Shown: positions 35,142 through 43,427 of the stretch, piece after piece
How positions within the stretch are numbered: the stretch's first letter is position 1
Layout of the letters: each line of letters begins with the position of its first letter
From: Candidatus Parcubacteria bacterium
Lineage (GTDB): Bacteria; Patescibacteriota; Saccharimonadia; Saccharimonadales; Saccharimonadaceae
DNA: 64,000 nt
Direction: 5' to 3'
NCBI GenBank assembly: GCA_023391075.1
Contig: JAEWBQ010000019.1
Coordinates: forward strand, 1-64,000
Notes under the pieces: model-generated
The model's input: the letters and a program-made list of their open reading frames with translations, nothing else
The model's database searches: none
What the model was told of the DNA's origin: nothing
Translations under genes and position numbers: made by a program

Positions 35142-35159
35142 CTGTGAGAAATCTCACAG
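35142..35159 (+). terminator. Perfect 8-bp hairpin after the lectin-CHAP gene
   Basis: CTGTGAGA and TCTCACAG (35142-35149, 35152-35159) with a two-base loop; no clear T-run follows. It may be a terminator or an operator for the next gene, whose TACAAT -10 lies about 25 nt downstream. Confidence 0.45.
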
Positions 35160-35210
35160 CATTATTCGAAGCATAGGCACTACAATCAATCTCAGTAACA
35201 GGAGGTGGTT

Positions 35211-35579
35211 ATGGCGAAATTTTATGACATGGTCAAAACAGTACAAGCCGCATCGAATTTTTCTGACAGCGAGTCGCGCGAAGCGCTCGAAATGATGGTA
35301 GAGAGCATCGCGGTGCACTTACCCGAGCATGATCGGCTTGAATTTGCCGAGCAGTTACCCGAGGAGCTTCACGACATCGCTCTCAGTGTCATGGCGACAC
35401 CAGAAAACTCGCGCATGGACATCCTAAAGCAGTTCATGTTAATCGAACATATCTCGCGCGCACGCGCACGGCGCCAAATTGCCTGCGCCTGGAAAGCTCT
35501 CAAGCGTACGGTCGACGTCACCAAACTCGAACGCTTCAAAGCCTATCTGCCACGCACCAGCATGCCGCTGCTCGCGTAA
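35211..35579 (+). CDS. DUF2267-like protein
   Basis: The 122-residue helical protein has the DUF2267 pattern: ESREALEMMVESIAVHLPEH followed by EFAEQLPEELHDIA. The family is common in bacteria near stress genes and its biochemical role is unknown. The ATG at 35211 follows AGGAGGT at good spacing, and a TACAAT box is upstream. It stands ahead of the RHH-Ku pair and the Hsp20 gene, supporting a role in stress survival by context only. Confidence 0.75.
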   Translation: MAKFYDMVKTVQAASNFSDSESREALEMMVESIAVHLPEHDRLEFAEQLPEELHDIALSVMATPENSRMDILKQFMLIEHISRARARRQIACAWKALKRTVDVTKLERFKAYLPRTSMPLLA

Positions 35580-35677
35580 ATCCAACAGTCCTGCCGTCCA
35601 TTTGGAGCGTGTAATAAATTTCATATCACCGACGGAGATCTAATCCCACAATAGATAACACACAAGGAGGGAAGACA

Positions 35678-35863
35678 ATGGACCAAACACCCGATGACAA
35701 CAGCGACTTAATAAAAGTCGTGCTTCCGACCAATCTGCTCGCACAAATCGACGCTCAAGTAGGCAGCACGTTCGTCGACCGCGAAGACTTCACCCGCTCC
35801 GCAGTGCGCCGCTACCTCGAGTACCTGCAATCCGTTAGTAACGCTCACGACGAAATGCAGTAG
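35678..35863 (+). CDS. Ribbon-helix-helix protein
   Basis: The 61-residue protein has a central beta strand (KVVLPTNLLAQIDAQV) and two helices ending in REDFTRSAVRRYLEYL, the CopG/MetJ-like ribbon-helix-helix fold that binds DNA as a dimer. A full AAGGAGGGAAG Shine-Dalgarno precedes the ATG. The ku gene starts 9 nt after the stop, so this is probably a repressor of its own operon. No toxin-like partner other than Ku follows. Confidence 0.85.
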   Translation: MDQTPDDNSDLIKVVLPTNLLAQIDAQVGSTFVDREDFTRSAVRRYLEYLQSVSNAHDEMQ

Positions 35864-35872
35864 GAGAGCCGG

Positions 35873-36670
35873 ATGACGCGCGCCGCCTGGAAAGGGTACA
35901 TCAGCCTCGGCCAGCTCGGAATTCCCGTGCGGCTTTACAGCGGCGCCCGGTCCATTCGGCCGCATCTGTTTCAGTTGCACGAAAGCGACGGCTCACCCGT
36001 CGAACGCCAGCTTCGCTGCAGTGCCGAACAGCGCGAAATCTCACCCAGTGAAATTATCCGTGCGGTCGAGACCGAGCCAGGCAAGTACCTGACGTTGACT
36101 GACCAAGAGCTTGAGGCGGCCGCGAGTGACACGCCCAAATCAATTGCCGTTCGGCAGTTCAGCGACATGGCAGCTATCCCGCCGCATCATTTCGACAAGA
36201 CGTTCTATATCGTTCCGACGCGGGGCGGCGAACGCGCGTATGCACTGCTGCGCGAGGTACTGGGTCGTACCAGGAAAGTTGCTATCGCACATTTCTCGAT
36301 CTATGGCCGAGAGCACCTTGCTGCCCTGGGAGTTGCTGGCGATTTGCTCATGCTCTACCAGCTACGCTACGCTGCAGAAATCATGCCGCGCTCCAGTCTT
36401 AAGACCCCCTCACTGCCGCGTCCTACACCCAAAGAGATCGCAACGCTTTCCGCCGTGGTCGACCGCTTCAGCGGCCCACTCTATCTTGAAGATTATCACG
36501 ACGAGTACGCAGACCATCTCGCCGAATTAGTTGAACGAAAGACTCGGGGACTACCCAGTAGTAAGAGCGAACACCCCGAACCCCACGCCACTGGCGACAA
36601 AGAACTCATTACTGTCCTTGAAGATGTCCTCCAGACGGGCCACTCACTGCCAACCGCGCAAATCCCGTAG
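35873..36670 (+). CDS. ku: Bacterial Ku protein for non-homologous end joining
   Basis: The 265-residue protein starts RAAWKGYISLGQLGIPVRLYSGAR, the bacterial Ku signature. It then has the family's central beta-barrel pattern (RQFSDMAAIPPHHFDKTFYIVPTRGGERAYALL, and the AIAHFSIYGREHLAAL region). Ku binds DNA ends and recruits LigD. No LigD is in this window. It is co-transcribed with a ribbon-helix-helix regulator. The C-terminal 40 residues are hydrophilic and probably flexible. Confidence 0.92.
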   Translation: MTRAAWKGYISLGQLGIPVRLYSGARSIRPHLFQLHESDGSPVERQLRCSAEQREISPSEIIRAVETEPGKYLTLTDQELEAAASDTPKSIAVRQFSDMAAIPPHHFDKTFYIVPTRGGERAYALLREVLGRTRKVAIAHFSIYGREHLAALGVAGDLLMLYQLRYAAEIMPRSSLKTPSLPRPTPKEIATLSAVVDRFSGPLYLEDYHDEYADHLAELVERKTRGLPSSKSEHPEPHATGDKELITVLEDVLQTGHSLPTAQIP

Positions 36671-36702
36671 GAATGCTCGACCAACGGACATACTCCATAA
36701 TA

Positions 36703-36731
36703 TTGACATTCTTATTATAATATGATAATAT
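36703..36731 (+). promoter_or_regulatory. AT-rich sigma-70 promoter
   Basis: TTGACA (36703-36708), 17 bp, TAATAT (36726-36731); a TATAAT also lies 20 bp downstream of the -35. The leader contains a GAAAC/GTTTC hairpin before the AGGAG of the gene at 36783. Confidence 0.7.
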
Positions 36732-36782
36732 AATATTAGTGAAACTATTCGGTTTCAAGATCGTATCTAGCACAGGAGTGAC

Positions 36783-37220
36783 ATGATCATCGCAGAGAAC
36801 CGCCCGACCACCATACCGGCGAGCGCGTACGGTGAAGCCAGGGAGCTCTGGTTCGCCCTCAGCTACACACTGAACGGCGAACGCTACCTTGTCCTCGTCG
36901 ACCACGCTGTCGAAAAGGGAGATGGCTTCAACGTCTATTGGGGTGAAGCGAGCGACGTACCCGGAGAGGAGTGCTGCATCGGCTACCTCTGTACCGACAG
37001 CAACTCGGTCTCGAAGCAGTCGCGCAGTGGCCTCGTTGTCGCCGGCACAGAGGGGACATTGCTCCTCTCGTCAATATTCGACGCAGCCCCCAAGGCTCAG
37101 TTGATGCTGATTGGTCGGTCGGGCATCGAGCCCACCATCGAGCTCGAGCCATTTGACCACACACGAATCACCATCAGCTTCAGGCGCACTGCGCCCGGGC
37201 TGATCGTAACTCGCCGCTAG
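36783..37220 (+). CDS. Orphan protein of unknown function
   Basis: The 145-residue product is not recognised. It is predicted to be mostly beta, with a cluster of two adjacent cysteines and a third nearby (ECCIGYLC, about residues 60-67). There is no signal peptide or membrane helix. The ATG follows AGGAG. It has its own promoter and terminator and sits between ku and hsp20 without clear functional link. Confidence 0.6.
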   Translation: MIIAENRPTTIPASAYGEARELWFALSYTLNGERYLVLVDHAVEKGDGFNVYWGEASDVPGEECCIGYLCTDSNSVSKQSRSGLVVAGTEGTLLLSSIFDAAPKAQLMLIGRSGIEPTIELEPFDHTRITISFRRTAPGLIVTRR

Positions 37221-37228
37221 AGCTATCC

Positions 37229-37287
37229 GCTCCGGCTGCCGACATAGTGAGCAACTTGCTCCGTGTCGACAGACCGGAGCATTTTGC
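37229..37287 (+). terminator. Imperfect long hairpin terminator
   Basis: GCTCCGG/CCGGAGC (37229-37235, 37274-37280) and CGACA/TGTCG (37240-37244, 37264-37268) form a two-part stem followed by ATTTTGCTTT. Confidence 0.7.
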
Positions 37288-37401
37288 TTTCGCATTAATA
37301 CGCTCGGTATACTGCATCCGCAGTGCGCCATTTTAACTACAGCATACATACGCACATGCTCTCTTGCAGCCAACCCCGCTGATTTACTACAATAAAAAGA
37401 G

Positions 37402-37443
37402 AAGGGAACACCCTTTTCGCGTACGTTATCGAATGAAAGGAGG
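37402..37443 (+). promoter_or_regulatory. Candidate RNA switch or thermometer in the hsp20 leader
   Basis: A TACAAT box (37388-37393) starts a leader of about 49 nt. In it, CCCTT (37411-37415) can pair with AAGGG (37402-37406), or CCTTT (37412-37416) can pair with AAAGG (37436-37440) of the Shine-Dalgarno, helped by TCG/CGA (37417-37419, 37430-37432). The two folds are mutually exclusive and one hides the ribosome site. Confidence 0.45.
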
Positions 37444-37448
37444 TTATG

Positions 37449-37868
37449 ATGAGTAACTTAGTCAAATTTGATCCGTTTGCGGAGATGCAGGCCCTACAGA
37501 AACAATTCTTCTCTGATGATTGGTTTTCACCGATCAAATCCATGCAAATGCCAACGACCGACGTCTACACAAAGGACGACAAAGAACTCCATGTCGAAGC
37601 GCACCTGCCAAACTTCGAGCAAAAAGACATCGATATTAACGTCGACAAAGGCACGCTCGTAATCCGCGGCGAAAAACATGAACAACAAGAAGACAAGGAT
37701 AAAAAGTACATCGTCCGTGAAAGCAGCAGTAGCTTTTATCGCAGCATCCGCCTGCCTGATGCCGCCGACGAAGACAATATCAAAGCCAGCATGAAAGATG
37801 GCGTCTTGAGCATAGTCGTACCATTCAGGGAGCTGCCGAAACCGAAGCAGATCGCAATCGAAGGGTAG
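37449..37868 (+). CDS. Hsp20/alpha-crystallin small heat-shock protein
   Basis: The 139-residue chaperone has a short N-terminal arm (EMQALQKQFFSDDWF) and an alpha-crystallin domain (about 30-130). The domain shows DVYTKDDKELHVEAHLP, KGTLVIRGEK and the conserved DGVLSIVVPF near the C-terminus. It holds unfolded proteins under stress. Of two adjacent ATGs, 37449 has better spacing to AAGGAGG (37437-37443) than 37446. Its leader can fold over the ribosome site. Confidence 0.93.
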   Translation: MSNLVKFDPFAEMQALQKQFFSDDWFSPIKSMQMPTTDVYTKDDKELHVEAHLPNFEQKDIDINVDKGTLVIRGEKHEQQEDKDKKYIVRESSSSFYRSIRLPDAADEDNIKASMKDGVLSIVVPFRELPKPKQIAIEG

Positions 37869-37920
37869 AGTTCTACGCGTACATACGTTGATTCCACCAC
37901 ATCGTCGGGGGATCAACGTA

Positions 37921-38925
37921 TCATGTGTCTTTTCGTTCGAGCAGCTGCAGCACGCAGCGCTCATCGCGAGTTAAGAATTCATCTTCTTCCATCTTTTCCA
38001 TTGTCGTGCGGAGCGTCCGTAAATCGCTGCCATCCATATACGAATTGATGACACGCGGATCGATATACGAACTGCGCGCAATCGCCGGAGTATTACCGAG
38101 CCGACTCGCCACCCGTTTGACACACGCGGTAACTTGTTTTTTACGCTCCCGGTCACTCGACGCCGGCTCGATTTGAAGCAGCTCGCTCGCCGCGATGAGC
38201 GTACCGCCCCAGGTGCGAAAATCCTTGGCAGTGAATTCCTCACCCATAATGTCTTTGATATAGGCATTGACGTCGGCACTGCTCGTACTCGTCAGATGAC
38301 CGTCTTCATCATAATATTTAAAGACCTCATAACCCGGCAGCTCATCGAGTTGCTTGACGATGCGTGCCAGACGGCGATTGGTAATGCGTTTTACCTGGTG
38401 CTGGCCGCTCTTACCGATAAAGTCAAAGACGATCGTCGCACCCTCGACAGTCGTGTGCTTACTGCGCAGCGTCGTGATTCCGTAACTCTGATGCTCGCGG
38501 GCGTAGACATCATTACCGACACGGAAGTACGCTTCGTCCATCAGGCGAACGATACAGGCGAGCACTTTTTCGCGGTCAAGTTTTTTATGAGCCAAGTGCG
38601 TTTCGGTCACCTCGCGCATCCGCGGCAGCGCCCGAGCAAAGCGTACGATACGCTCGAACTTCGCCTGTTCCTGTTTGGCGCGAAACGATGGGTGATAGAT
38701 GTATTGGCGACGCCCGGCTCCGTCGCTGCCGATTGCTAAAATACGCGCCCGTTTGTTGTGGGCGATTTGGACGTCGCGCCAGGCGGGCGGAATGCCCAGT
38801 GAGGCAAAATATTCGAGAAGCGATTGATCGGTAACACGCTCATCGTCATCAAAATACCGAAAGCCGCGCCCAGCTCGGCGGCGACTGTACCATCGTTGAC
38901 GACTCACGATATACGCTCCATACAT
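37921..38925 (-). CDS. Poxvirus-type DNA topoisomerase IB
   Basis: The 334-residue enzyme relaxes supercoils through a 3'-phosphotyrosyl link. The catalytic Tyr287 lies in ARSSYIDPRVINSY. RVGN (near 135) and DFRTWGG (Arg237) supply catalytic arginines. The N-terminal DNA-binding domain includes GRRQYIYHP. The length is typical of bacterial TopIB. The start is uncertain because a TATAGT lies only 2 nt before the ATG; a GTG 18 nt later is possible. Confidence 0.93.
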   Translation of the reverse strand: MYGAYIVSRQRWYSRRRAGRGFRYFDDDERVTDQSLLEYFASLGIPPAWRDVQIAHNKRARILAIGSDGAGRRQYIYHPSFRAKQEQAKFERIVRFARALPRMREVTETHLAHKKLDREKVLACIVRLMDEAYFRVGNDVYAREHQSYGITTLRSKHTTVEGATIVFDFIGKSGQHQVKRITNRRLARIVKQLDELPGYEVFKYYDEDGHLTSTSSADVNAYIKDIMGEEFTAKDFRTWGGTLIAASELLQIEPASSDRERKKQVTACVKRVASRLGNTPAIARSSYIDPRVINSYMDGSDLRTLRTTMEKMEEDEFLTRDERCVLQLLERKDT

Positions 38926-39000
38926 CCACTATAGGGATAACTGACCCAGGATGCAAAGCTGGCCATACCACAAAGTGTGAGACTTCTTTATAATAAAAAT

Positions 39001-39801
39001 ATGACAGAGCCGATCATCCGTGTTGAGAATCTCGTCAAAACCTTCGACACATTCACAGCTGTCGATGGGGCGAGTTTTAGCGTGATGAAAGGCGAAATAT
39101 TCGCGTTTCTCGGTCCGAACGGCGCAGGGAAAAGCACCACAATCAAAATGCTCACTACGCTCTTACGGCCGACAAGCGGATCGATTTTCGTGAACGGATA
39201 TGATGCGCAGCAAGCGCAGGATGCCGTGCGTCGCTCTTTCGGCATCGTCTTTCAAGACCCGAGTCTTGATGATGAGCTGACGGCATACGAAAACATGGAG
39301 CTGCATGCCGCGCTCTACCATATACCTCGCCCTCAGCAGCGGCAACGAATTTTCGAGCTCCTCGCGCTTGTCGAACTCGATGATCGACAAGATAGCCGGG
39401 TCAAAACGTTTTCGGGCGGCATGAAGCGCCGCTTAGAGATCGCGCGCGGACTATTGCATCATCCGCAGCTCCTTTTTCTTGATGAGCCAACGCTTGGACT
39501 CGATGCGCAGACGCGTCAGTTGCTCTGGGCGTACATCCGTAAGCTCAATCACGACGAAACCATGACGATATTTTTTACGACTCACTACATCGAAGAGGCC
39601 GAAGAAATCGCCGATCGAATCGCTATCATCGACCATGGCAAAATCGTCGCGCTTGGCACCGCCAGCGAACTCACTCACCAAACCAAAACCGAGACACTTG
39701 AAGACGCCTACCTTGCGATTACCGGCCGTGACATTCGTGATGAAACTGTTAGTGCACAGGACGCGCTCAGAACCCGCGTCAGAGCCAGGAGGATGCGATG
39801 A
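39001..39801 (+). CDS. ABC-2 type (DrrA-like) transporter ATPase
   Basis: The 266-residue ATPase has Walker A GPNGAGKST, the signature FSGGMKRRLEIARGL, Walker B LLFLDEPTLGLD and the H-loop FTTHYIEEAEE. The C-terminal extension is that of drug/polyketide exporters (DrrA, CcmA, NodI). The ATG at 39001 is chosen over 38977 because TATAAT (38989-38994) ends 6 nt upstream. Its stop overlaps the start of the permease (ATGA), so the pair is translationally coupled. Confidence 0.94.
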   Translation: MTEPIIRVENLVKTFDTFTAVDGASFSVMKGEIFAFLGPNGAGKSTTIKMLTTLLRPTSGSIFVNGYDAQQAQDAVRRSFGIVFQDPSLDDELTAYENMELHAALYHIPRPQQRQRIFELLALVELDDRQDSRVKTFSGGMKRRLEIARGLLHHPQLLFLDEPTLGLDAQTRQLLWAYIRKLNHDETMTIFFTTHYIEEAEEIADRIAIIDHGKIVALGTASELTHQTKTETLEDAYLAITGRDIRDETVSAQDALRTRVRARRMR

Positions 39802-40544
39802 GAGTCATATATATTTTATGGTTACGGCAAATGCGACGCTACCTGCGATCTCGTTCGCGAATCATCGGCGCGATCGGGCAACCGTTGCTGTTTCTTGTCG
39901 CGCTTGGCTTCGGGGTTGGCGTGCTCTATCAGCGAGCTGGCGGTGGCAGTTATATAGAATTTCTCGTGCCTGGTATCATTATTCAGACCGTTTTATTTGA
40001 TGCGATGTTCTGAGGAATAAACATCATATGGGACAAGCAGTTCGGGTTTTTAAAGGAAACGCTCGTTGCGCCGGTGCCGCGCCTGCATATCCTTGTGGGA
40101 AGTGCGCTAGGCGGGGCGACCACGACCACGCTGCAGGCGATTCTGGTGTTTGTCATTTCGCTGTTTTTCGGGTTTTCACCTCACCAATGGTACGTGCTGC
40201 CCGTCGCCCTGTTGGTGGCGGCGTTTTTCGGCTTCGCGATGGTCTGTTTTAGTGCAGGACTTGCATCAATCGTCAATGACTTCCAGGGGTTTCAGACGGT
40301 CAACCAATTTCTGGTATTTCCGTTGTTCTTTCTATCGGGCGCGCTGTTTCCGCTCGACTTCGCGCCGCTTGCATTAAAGTCAATCGCAGCTATCAATCCC
40401 GTCGCCTACGCTGTCGATGCGATGCGGACGATTCTTATAGGCCAATCACATTTCGGCTTGCCGGTAGATTTGCAGGTCATCGCGGCGACGGTCATTTTGC
40501 TCGTCGGGTTTGGCGTCTATACGTTTCGGCGGCTGGAATCATAG
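39798..40544 (+). pseudogene. ABC-2 type (DrrB-like) permease interrupted by an in-frame TGA
   Basis: The frame starting at 39798 runs 71 codons to a TGA (40011-40013), then continues in the same frame to TAG at 40542. The two parts join into one permease: RSRSRIIGAIGQPLLFL, then LFDAMF, the stop, and GINIIWDKQFGF, LKETLVAPVPR and six membrane segments. In relatives this position usually reads FSG, so a single-base change from TCA is likely. It may be a pseudogene, a strain variant, a sequencing error or a readthrough site. Wholesale recoding is unlikely because other intact genes end in TGA. Confidence 0.82.
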
Positions 40545-40551
40545 GAGGCGG

Positions 40552-41400
40552 TCACATCCTGCCGACGCCTCTATCTATGACGGTGGCGGCTCGTTCGCGA
40601 ATCTCGTCGAGCGATATGTCAGCTTGGTTGCCCGCGATGATATCGGCGGCAACACGAGGATAAGTATTAACTGAGCGATACGTACTCACGACATAATCAA
40701 CGCCCGCCAGAATAAGCGGGTAGGGGTGCTTGTGCAAATACGGACGCAGATAGGTATCGATCCGGCGAAAGAATTCTTTGAGAAGCGTCTTGTCGACATC
40801 GCGCGTCCCGTACTGCTCATGGAATGCTTCAGAGCCTTTACCGCGAGCAGGCGAGGCAATCGAATGAGTCTGACGAGATTCCGGATACTCATCGATACCA
40901 AGCGTCTCCGCCATGTCGCGCGGAAAGCCCGCAGGGTGAAGAGCCCGCAGTTGGTAGCGGTCTCCTTCGTAGAGACGCACATCCTTGTGACCCAACATCA
41001 ACACAAAGTAGGGCTCGCTCGCCTCTAGCGCAGATTCTAGTGCAGTCATATCAAAGCTCGACCCAATCGTCACCGCGGACTGCTCGCCCGCGTCAGGGAC
41101 ATGGAAATAGCGGAAAAGGTGCGGGTGCGAAAAGAACACCAACGCCTCATGGCGGGTCGGCCACACCTCGCTCAGCTCCATATGTCTTGCAATCGGACGT
41201 AAGGTCGCCTTGATATGATGATCAGATGCGCCCGCCGCCCTCAGCTCCGCTTCGGCGGTACGCAGTAAATTCTTTACTTCGATGCGGAGTGGATTATCAG
41301 GCCCGTTCGGTTCGATAAATGGGGCATACAGCGTCAAACTTAGCGGCTCATGAAACGAGCGTAGTGTCTGGAGCTCTTGATCCGATGGAATAGAAATCAT
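40552..41400 (-). CDS. BaeRF-like (bacterial archaeo-eukaryotic release factor family) protein
   Basis: The 282-residue protein matches the baeRF family layout: an N-terminal mixed domain (SLTLYAPFIE), the FVLMLGHKDVRLYEGDRY segment typical of the eRF1-like core, and a C-terminal domain (PLILAGVDYVVSTYR). Members resemble eRF1/Pelota and are thought to act on ribosomes, but their function is mostly untested. No GGQ motif is visible. It is convergent with the broken ABC permease. Confidence 0.72.
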   Translation of the reverse strand: MISIPSDQELQTLRSFHEPLSLTLYAPFIEPNGPDNPLRIEVKNLLRTAEAELRAAGASDHHIKATLRPIARHMELSEVWPTRHEALVFFSHPHLFRYFHVPDAGEQSAVTIGSSFDMTALESALEASEPYFVLMLGHKDVRLYEGDRYQLRALHPAGFPRDMAETLGIDEYPESRQTHSIASPARGKGSEAFHEQYGTRDVDKTLLKEFFRRIDTYLRPYLHKHPYPLILAGVDYVVSTYRSVNTYPRVAADIIAGNQADISLDEIRERAATVIDRGVGRM

Positions 41401-41519
41401 AGCATTTTACCCTAACCGTATGCCGATTCGTCGGAGTACAAGCTTAGTATACGGTCCAGGAGCGACTTTATCTGTGACAATGCTCACTTCCGGATAAAAA
41501 TATACATGCCGTCAAAGGA

Positions 41520-41551
41520 AGGGGGGCGACCAGCACAGCTCGCCGCCCCCT
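41520..41551 (-). terminator. Hairpin terminator of the lipoprotein gene
   Basis: GC-rich arms (about 41521-41528 and 41542-41551, containing GGGGGCGA and TCGCCGCCCCC) lie just after the minus-strand stop and are followed on that strand by a pyrimidine-rich tail with TTCCTTT. Confidence 0.65.
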
Positions 41552-41556
41552 ATCAC

Positions 41557-42243
41557 CTAGCACACCGACAGCGATTGCTCGCCGTCGTAGATTGCCGAAA
41601 CGACCCACTGGTGTAGCACGGTGCCGTTGTACTCGAAGCGGTGATCGGGCGTACGTTCGAGCACGACCGTATGAACTTTGCCGTTTTCTGGGTAGAGTAC
41701 CGCGCCATTTGCGGCGCGTACCGTCCAACTCTCTCGCGTCACGAGAATCGCCCGGTTACAGGCGAGGCTTGCCCAGGCACCCACGATATCGATATCCGGC
41801 CCGTCAACGGTGTTAGTGCCGCTCGGCCAGTTCGCCGTTCGATTCTTGATCAATTGCAACGCCTGACCTTTGTACTTCAGCTGCAAGCGGTTGGCTAGTC
41901 CGCTGAATATCGAGCTGCTGTGCACGTACTTATAGTACGGCTGGAGCGACCAATGCGCGTCGTTCCATACATACGCGAAACATGCTTCGTACACGTGATC
42001 CTTATATGCCAAACAGTCCTGCGGGCTGGCAGTGGCCGGTGGGCTGATACCGGCGAGCGCCGAGCTCATCACCGATGCGATCGTCGTAGGAGTCTCGGTG
42101 GGCACTGGTGTCGGCGTCGCCGTCACCGTCACTGTCGGCACGGGCGTTGCACCCGCCGTGCCAGTAGTCGACGTACACGCGACAGCAAAAATGCCGATGA
42201 AAAGTGCTGCCACCAAACTTCCAAACACGCGTCGTCTGATCAC
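41557..42243 (-). CDS. Lipoprotein of unknown function
   Basis: The 228-residue precursor has a basic N-terminus, a hydrophobic core and the lipobox FAVAC, with Cys23 as the lipidated residue. A Thr/Pro/Val-rich linker (about 28-60) follows, of the type that tethers a domain above the membrane. The soluble domain has three further cysteines besides a C-terminal one and many aromatic residues. I do not recognise it. It is divergent from a small membrane-protein gene. Confidence 0.75.
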   Translation of the reverse strand: MIRRRVFGSLVAALFIGIFAVACTSTTGTAGATPVPTVTVTATPTPVPTETPTTIASVMSSALAGISPPATASPQDCLAYKDHVYEACFAYVWNDAHWSLQPYYKYVHSSSIFSGLANRLQLKYKGQALQLIKNRTANWPSGTNTVDGPDIDIVGAWASLACNRAILVTRESWTVRAANGAVLYPENGKVHTVVLERTPDHRFEYNGTVLHQWVVSAIYDGEQSLSVC

Positions 42244-42314
42244 ACCTACCTCCTATGAGTCGTTGCTGGGTGATACTTCTATTATACCGCTCGCGCTCTC
42301 CACTTCATAGCGAC

Positions 42315-42344
42315 TTGACCCGCACACTGCCTTGGGCATATAGT
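42315..42344 (+). promoter_or_regulatory. Sigma-70 promoter
   Basis: TTGACC (42315-42320), 18 bp, TATAGT (42339-42344), ahead of the small membrane-protein gene at 42363. Confidence 0.7.
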
Positions 42345-42362
42345 GCAGACAACGGAGGATAT

Positions 42363-42524
42363 ATGGATAAAAATATTTCTTTGCTCGTATTCGTTCTCAT
42401 CATGGCGGTCATCATCGTCGCGGTCGATTTCGTGCTGTTCCGGCAGCACTTTTGGGCGCGACTCATCGCCAATATCGGCATCGTGCTTATATTCGTGGCT
42501 CTGTATCTGCGATTCTTGCGCTAA
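42363..42524 (+). CDS. 53-residue two-helix membrane protein
   Basis: The ATG at 42363 follows CGGAGGAT at normal spacing, so the longer upstream in-frame start at 42255 is rejected. Two hydrophobic helices (about 6-27 and 33-50) are joined by a short basic turn (RQHFWAR). The product is unknown. It lies 58 nt before yaaA and may be co-transcribed. Confidence 0.75.
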   Translation: MDKNISLLVFVLIMAVIIVAVDFVLFRQHFWARLIANIGIVLIFVALYLRFLR

Positions 42525-42582
42525 TACGCACTCACGTAACTTGACGGAGCATGTCTGTCACGCGTATTGTGGCGAGTAGATT

Positions 42583-43362
42583 ATGCGCATCCTTCTCCAT
42601 AGCTCCAAGACCATGAAACCCGAAGCCACACGGGTGCACGAACTCACCGTGCCGTCGTATCTCGACCAGGCCGGACAGCTGCAGAACGTGTTGAAGAACC
42701 TGAGCCAGCACGACATTGCGCGCATCATGCAGCTCACTGAACCGCTCGCCGCCGCCACACGACAGCTCATTCGGGAGTGGAACGATACAAGTGAGGGCAC
42801 GGCCGCCGCGTTAACTTTTCGGGGCGACATATACAGCGGCCTGTCGGCAGGGCAGTGGAGCAGTAACGACGCAGAATTCGCGCAAACACATCTCCTCATT
42901 TTGTCGGGACTTTATGGACTGCTTCGGCCGTTTGACGCCGTCAAACCCTACCGGCTCGAAATGGGCTACAAACTGCAGGTCGACAGCCGCACTCGACTCG
43001 ACGCGTTTTGGCAGCAGCAACTGGCCGGAGTGCTTGACCTTACGGATACACATATCAATCTCACTGCTAACGAATATTTCAAAGTCATCAAGCATCAGCT
43101 TAGTTGCGCCACGGTCATCTCACCAAAATTCCTGACTATCAGTCCCAAAACTGGGGAGCCGACATTTGTCACCGTCCACGCCAAAATCGCCCGCGGATCA
43201 TTTGCGAACTGGCTGATCACAAACAAAGTTGACGATCCCGCTCGCCTAAGCGACTACACTGAGCTCAATTATCAATACGACGAAGCCTTAAGTACTGAAC
43301 ACGAGCCAGTCTTCGTTTGCCAGGAATTTGGCGGCCTCGGGCTGAGTGTGCGGCTGAAGTAA
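42583..43362 (+). CDS. yaaA: YaaA family peroxide-response protein
   Basis: The 259-residue protein has the YaaA (DUF328) signatures: an N-terminal LLHSSKTM segment, LSGLYGLLRPFD, YRLEMGYKL and the C-terminal AKIARGSFANWLITN and FQEFGG-like (here CQEFGGLGL) motif. In E. coli YaaA lowers intracellular iron and limits DNA damage under peroxide stress. The protein adopts a DNA-binding fold with a helix-hairpin-helix. Several other stress genes are nearby. Confidence 0.92.
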   Translation: MRILLHSSKTMKPEATRVHELTVPSYLDQAGQLQNVLKNLSQHDIARIMQLTEPLAAATRQLIREWNDTSEGTAAALTFRGDIYSGLSAGQWSSNDAEFAQTHLLILSGLYGLLRPFDAVKPYRLEMGYKLQVDSRTRLDAFWQQQLAGVLDLTDTHINLTANEYFKVIKHQLSCATVISPKFLTISPKTGEPTFVTVHAKIARGSFANWLITNKVDDPARLSDYTELNYQYDEALSTEHEPVFVCQEFGGLGLSVRLK

Positions 43363-43427
43363 GTAAGCCAAGGGTCGCATAATCACCTCACGGCGGCCGC
43401 TAGTGTGCGTCGCGATTTACGCCTACG

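Noticed and set aside
39798..40544. UGA recoded as an amino acid across the genome
   Set aside because: cysS, the UvrD-like gene and two small genes end properly at TGA, so only this one site is unusual.
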